This document shows, piece by piece, positions 16,863 through 21,922 of a stretch of 21,922 nt of DNA (position 1 is the stretch's first letter; each line of letters opens with the position of its first letter). Position numbers and translations under genes: made by a program. Under the pieces are notes generated by a model. That model saw nothing but the letters and a program-made list of their open reading frames with translations. It was not told the origin of the DNA and ran no database searches. This stretch comes from Hymenochaete sp. R1. Its lineage: Eukaryota > Basidiomycota > Agaricomycetes > Hymenochaetales > Hymenochaetaceae. The stretch is taken from contig JAFREE010000258.1 in NCBI GenBank assembly GCA_019400425.1, positions 1-21,922 of the forward strand. Reading direction: 5' to 3'.

Positions 16863-19800
16863 CTAGGGAAGAGGCGGTAAAGGCGGCAGGTCTGCCTGCT
16901 GCTGCTGTTGCTGTTGCCTCGGCCGCCCAAGTCCTCTCTCATTCCGATTATGCGCTCTGCGTTCCTGCTCTGCCTGCATTCTCGCCATGATCTGCATCTG
17001 TTGCTGAATGAACTCGCTCGTTCCAGGCCTTCCAAATTAAATAACGGATATGCATAAGCTTTGGTATATGATGAAGCGTAAAGAAAACTACTAACCGCAT
17101 GCGCAGTATTCTCATGATGATCTCCCCATTCGTCACCTCCGTCTGTTCCCTCTTCTCCCTCTTCCGGTCCTTGATCGTCCCAAGATTCCGCTGCGAATAA
17201 ACCGTCTTCGCACGTTTCTTCATCGTCGGCGCCTTCTGCAACTGCTGCTGCATCATACGCACGCACTCCTCCATCAGCGCGTCACTAACCAAATTTACAT
17301 TAGCTCTGCGCTTTTCGTGCGGGGAGTTGCCCGGGGGGAGAGCGGGGCAAGGACTTACGTGCTCCAATCGTAGTATAACCGGATAGAAACGACGTCACGA
17401 TATTTCTGATTCTGCAGTGACTCTAGCGGAATACCCTCTCCACCGACATAAAAGAAGTCCCTCAAGAACTTTAACCACTTGAACACAATGTCCACCTCCT
17501 TGTCCGATAACGGCTTCATATCACTCGGCGCGTCCGACAGCGGTGGTACAAGCAACAACTCAATCACAGCTAGAATCTCTTTCCAAAGCCGCGTCATCAC
17601 CATCTCCTTCGTCTCGTCCGTCAGATACGTGTTCAGCGTCTGCAGGTTTGAATCGAGATATTCGAACAAGGGTGTGATGGCTTGTTCGATTTCGTAATCA
17701 GACAACGCTTCGGGCTTGATGCGCGGTTTGTCTGACTGGGGGAGTGGAATCTGGACTTCGCTGGCGCTTGGGCCTACAGCGCTACGGTAGAAAGCGGTGA
17801 CGTTATCAAGAGCTTTTGTGTAGTCCAGTCCCGTTCCGGTCTTGACCAAGTTCTTCAGAACGGCTCGGGAAAGTGATTGCTGAATAAAGGGTGCCATCTA
17901 TAGCGCGGTCAGTTAATCAGATAATGACAAGAGCACATATGATGCGAGACTAACTTTGTCGATGAAGATGCGGACCATATCTCCTTCTGCCCGCTTCAAC
18001 GACCGAAATGCACGTCCGAAGTAGAACTGGATGTCATCTTTCTCCCCTTCCATACTCACTCGCAACAAAATACGACCCGACGGATCCAGATTGAACCAAA
18101 GATCATGGGCAAGAAAATCTCCAAATCTTCGTGGATCAAGGCATAGATATGCGCGTCCAACTGAGTCATGCTTGCCGATGAGTGCACGGTCTCGAACACT
18201 AATCATGAGCCATAAAGCCTTCTCGACCGACATGTCGAACGTTTCATCCCCTGACCATCTAAAATCAGTATTTTCAGACTACTTAAACTATCCAAGGCCA
18301 CTTACACCGAGGGTCATTCGACTCATATATTGTTCGCGTCTTTGCAAGGCGATTTCCATTCTCGTCGCTCAGAGTCACAAAGGTATCAAGCCTTGAAGAT
18401 GGGCTACTATCCAATGGCACCAGCCCCTCCGCAATCACGACCTTCACTGTGAATAGGAATCTTTGCCTTTCTTCCTTCTCAGGTACCTTCGGAGGCATAC
18501 TTTGCAATACCTCTGTAACACGATCGGCGTCGGCATGAGAATATATTCCATCTAGAAGCCGGCGTGACGCATCGATGTTGTTGAGTTTGACACAGGATGT
18601 CGGCTGGAAGTTGAAAGGGATTACTTTCTTCTCTCCGGTGAGTTGCGCGAGCTGCTTTGCGCGTTCGAGCCAGGCTGATTGCTTCTGGGGTTGGATAAAA
18701 TCAGTGGGCCGAGGAAACATCTCTGTCACGAACAATTCCTCGACGTTGCGGCAGTACTGCTCAATGGCTTGACTGATAGTCTGACAAGAAAAGTAAGCTT
18801 CGTTATTTTTCTTCATAGAAAACGAATGTCATACTTTCGAGAGAGTGGTGAAAAACCGAGCCTCCTGGTAGGCATCAATCCATTGTAGCTGCTTCAAGAA
18901 ATCTATCGGACTTCGGATAGACTCGAAAAGGTCGACGACGGATGAGCTGTGCCCTGCAGCATCAGACGCTTCAAACTTAACAGAGTTAGTCTAATACTCA
19001 CTTCAAACCATGGTGAAGTGCTTACCTTGTCTGCAGCGATAGCCTTATCGCAACGTAAGAGAAGGAACCCCTGAAGGAGATAAACTTACTCACCCCTTGT
19101 ACCCACTGCAGCGTCTTATTGTCAATTGTAACAAGCCACTGTCTGACATATGGCTCGAAAAAGCCACCCAGATCAAAATTGAGCTGTGAGCTTCACAACA
19201 TGATCGGCTTGTCAGTGTCCAAGAACACCATCGAATTTCGGGTTACGAACTTTGGACAAAACGCCTCATGAAGTTCCAACATTGTTTTCGAGTTCTTGTA
19301 AAGCATAAACAAGTCCTGGATCGGTATATCCGGCGTCGGCTCCTTCATAGAACCATCGTACAATTTCTTCCTATTCGCCTCCAAGTCAGCCAAATACATT
19401 GGGACCTGCACCTCCACTACGAGCGAGACGATATCCACGTGACCTAATAAAGGTGCAGGAAACCTCTTATCGAGCAACTTTGCGTTCTTCTCGATGGTAT
19501 CGGTCATTAACAGCAAAGGCTCGGCACGATTGTCATCTGCTGTCGAGAAAAGCTGTTTTGATTTACCGAGATATGCCTGTTCGGCCGCATCACGCACGCG
19601 ATCACGGAGCATGTCAGCACGGGAGGACAAGTCGATGTCAAAGCGTTCAATAAGCCCAGATTCTAGGAGTATTTCGAGTATTGTGAGGAACGGGGCAAGC
19701 TCAGAGGGTTTGAGGGCGGGCACAGCTTCGAGTGCATGGTAAACGGAAGAGATAAAAATGTCGAACAAGCTCTTGCAGACTTCCGCGAGATATTCTGCCT

Positions 19801-21871
19801 AAAAAAATTGTTAGTGTAAGTCAGCAGTGCAGTGAAATATAGGCACATACATCATATTTGGGCCATTTCTCGATATCTACATCATGCATGGCGTTCACAA
19901 CCATCTGCAATCCTTCCGGAATGCATTCTAGCGGTACTTCTTCTCGCTCATATTTCGCCTTGATGACATCAATGAAGCACGAGACGCGGTAGGAGTGCCC
20001 TATCCGCCATCTCAAAGCACATTCGTTGATGAGATCGATGTGCTTCGAGCTAAGTATCCCCAAAGATACTTCTTGATCTTCAGGAAGATTTGCCATGGCA
20101 TCTAAGTCGGATTGAATGCATAATTCAAGTAGTCGCTTGTAGAAACGTTTTGGATTTGGAGGTATATAAGTGAAGTTGCCTCCAGCTTCAACTTCGTCGT
20201 CGCCTTCAACCTGCTCAGCGACGAGGTCTAATGACCCCACCGCTCCATTTCCAACGAGCGCAACGGACTTTCTACTGCTGATGGACCCGTGTCTCGATGA
20301 AGGACCAGCGGCAGCTGAATAGAGAGAGCCTGGGCGACCGGTCGGAGTGGATACCGGTTGAGGAAGTGCTTCTGATGGTGCCGACTTAGCTAATTCGGGA
20401 TTGAATTGGACCATAATGACCATGAGCTGTTGAAGGTGCGAAAGCTCAGTCGTTCTCCAATGATGCCAGGCCTCGTCCGACTCGAAGTCTTCACGTCGCC
20501 CCGGAAAGGGCTCGCCCGCATTCAAGTTTTTCAAACACGTCTAACTATCTCTTTAGAAGATAACATGCAAATAATACGGAAGACTCGCCTTCAAATCGGA
20601 CATCGCTGCTTTTTCCGTACAAGAATGTTTTAGCTGGTAAATTTCCCTCTGGACATCCTGTAGAGAGTGGCCAAACAGCATCGCAACAGTTTTCACCATT
20701 TCCATATCCATAACGCTCATGCTCAAACCCAAGCTCGACGGTGATGATATCGAATCGTTCCGTCTGCTAGTTGTCGAGGCTGTGTCGTAACCAGAGTCCG
20801 TGGGAGATGGTGACGGAGCAAGCTTCGCAGCGTACATATCGAGTCTCGAATGGAGTTCTGGCGAGACATGGCTCACGCTCTTTAGACATTCTCGAAGCAT
20901 ACGCACAAACATTCCAATGTGTTTGTTTAGCTCCAATTTCCAAGTATCGCCAGCTAACGAAGGATCTCGCCGCAGTACACCTGTTGCGGTCGTAGCGAAC
21001 ATGAGAATCATTTCTTCTATCTTCCTGTTTTCCTTCATCTGTCGCCGGAACTGGTCTGTTGTTGATGTGCCGTAGAACGCAGCAAATGTACGCCTTAGAA
21101 GTTGATCCGAATAACTGTCGATATATAGGCGCAGGATCTAAGAAATCATGAACGGAAGCTGCAAAGGTAAAAAAGCCTTACGCAGCATCTTTCCCCATAG
21201 CAATACTCGCTAGCTTAGCGTCCAGCACCTTCAGTAACTTCTCCGGGAACTTAACGCTCTTGTGTCCATCGCGTGTCACATCTTTGAACAGGTCTCCAAT
21301 AGAGAAGATGGAGTTAGAGATAGCGTCAGATATGCGGGAGCTTGTGTGTTCCTTTTCACGAGATTCGGAATCTGAAGATGTATTTACATCGATAGCTTTG
21401 GGCTGGATAAGATAACCTAGAAAACTGGAGCACGATGAGAACAATGACCAAGTGAAGACCTTTGCGAAACACTCACGCCACCCGAAGCGTATATCTGCCA
21501 GTACAGGAGCTATAAGCTGTACAATATCAGGAAACAACTTGACTAAGACTCACGAGAAGACATCGTCGTCGGTTACATATCGTGAAATACGTCTCTGGCT
21601 TGCGAAACTGTTGAAGCTCCTGCGCGACATTAGGGTTTCCCTGAGATTGGCTCTTGCACAGGCTGCAAACGATATATATAAGATTAGCTCAGTATAGGAG
21701 ATATGTAGGTGTCGAACTGGAAGACAAATAGGATACTCCTTGAGCTGTAAAGCCACGAGGAGAAAAGGAAGACCAGCGACTGAGGAGAGAGGCTGTTAGG
21801 ATGGAATGGATCGCGCGAACCTGGCTTCCCTCGGATGATCCATCCATGACGGCGCTCCCTTGTGGGTCCAT
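16863..21871 (-). CDS. Munc13/Ync13-like C2 and MHD domain protein
   Basis: MUN-module proteins prime or tether secretory vesicles for SNARE fusion; fission yeast Ync13 acts in septation-linked trafficking. Solid exons, in order: 21516-21477, 21416-21182, 21114-20589, 20540-19851, 19798-19251, 19190-19094, 19043-19026, 18975-18835, 18780-18308, 18258-17955, 17897-17359, 17284-17096, 17028-16863. All phases agree, giving 1,321 aa. The first exons are uncertain (likely 21662-21577, 21792-21726 and a start at 21871), total about 1,380 aa. Landmarks: RRTFAAFYG and RRQMKENRKIEEM near 155-185; MHD1 core FDLGGFFEPYVRQW near 740; SQAIEQYCRNVEELF near 828; a C2 domain about 925-1060; MHD2 with LFEYLDSNLQTLN about 1150-1250; and a Gln/Pro tail PRQQQQQQQADLPPLPPLP. 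One intron is GC-AG and one exon has 18 nt. Confidence 0.9.
16891..16918 (-). repeat. CAG/CAA repeat encoding a Gln tract
   Basis: CAACAGCAACAGCAGCAGCA on the minus strand encodes seven Gln residues near the C-terminus of the Munc13-like protein, followed by PPLPPLP. Confidence 0.8.
20541..20588 (-). other. GC-AG intron in the Munc13-like gene
   Basis: The exon ends GATTTGAAG and the intron starts GCGAGT and ends GTTAG, 48 nt. Only this pair joins MSDLK to TCLKNLNAGEPFPGRRE in phase, a junction that is continuous in the family. No GT donor nearby keeps the frame. Confidence 0.75.
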
Positions 21872-21922
21872 CGTCGCTTAGTCAGCAGCAAGTAGACTGA
21901 AATTCATCGAGAAACTCATCCC

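Noticed and set aside
21793..21820. A 28-nt intron after MDPQGS...SQ in the Munc13-like gene
   Set aside because: It restores frame but is shorter than any well-known functional fungal intron; I kept only the general uncertainty.
1..21922. Transposons, CRISPR arrays, tRNA or rRNA genes, viral insertions
   Set aside because: No reverse transcriptase, transposase or integrase motifs, no regularly spaced repeats, no tRNA-like cloverleaf with A and B boxes, and no rRNA segments were recognised by eye on either strand.
1..21922. A secondary-metabolite or other functional gene cluster
   Set aside because: A permease and an SDR-like gene are adjacent, but no core synthase, P450 or pathway regulator accompanies them, and the other genes are housekeeping types.

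Overview
The window looks like nuclear DNA of a filamentous basidiomycete, most likely an Agaricomycete (mushroom-forming). Genes are densely packed and broken by many short introns, mostly about 45-65 nt, with GTRNGT donors and CTNAY-like branch sites. Promoters carry CT-rich tracts. The protein families (an APC permease, a DUF7598-like four-pass membrane protein, a Munc13-type C2/MHD protein, Asf1, an IQ-BAG co-chaperone) fit that assignment. Gene models were built by hand by joining reading frames across GT-AG boundaries with matching phase. No prokaryotic operons, CRISPR arrays, rRNA or convincing tRNA genes were seen.

Layout: (1) 1-489 +, 3' end of an unidentified gene; (2) 1538-4597 +, a 21-exon amino acid/choline-type permease of 584 aa; (3) 5523-6758 +, a 6-exon NAD(P)-binding Rossmann protein (atypical SDR) of 304 aa; (4) 7064-9503 +, a 7-exon, 707-aa protein of unknown function with two predicted membrane segments and an internal duplication; (5) 9504-10966, a gene-poor gap with one doubtful small membrane ORF; (6) 10967-11659 -, the histone chaperone asf1 (194 aa); (7) 11660-11998, a shared divergent promoter with a three-unit heat-shock element touching an ACGCGT box; (8) 11999-13852 +, an IQ-BAG co-chaperone; (9) 14591-15875 -, a four-pass membrane protein (336 aa); (10) 16863-21871 -, a large Munc13/Ync13-like vesicle-tethering protein of about 1,380 aa that nearly reaches the window end.

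The genes are not an obvious pathway or cluster; this is ordinary housekeeping/accessory fungal chromosome. The best leads are fine-scale: a 6-nt microexon, a GC-AG intron, a duplicated exon module that kept its intron phases, a 60-nt stop-free intron in the BAG gene, and the composite heat-shock/G1-S promoter between asf1 and the BAG gene. I saw no clear sign of a wholly new system; the 707-aa duplicated protein is the most novel coding element.
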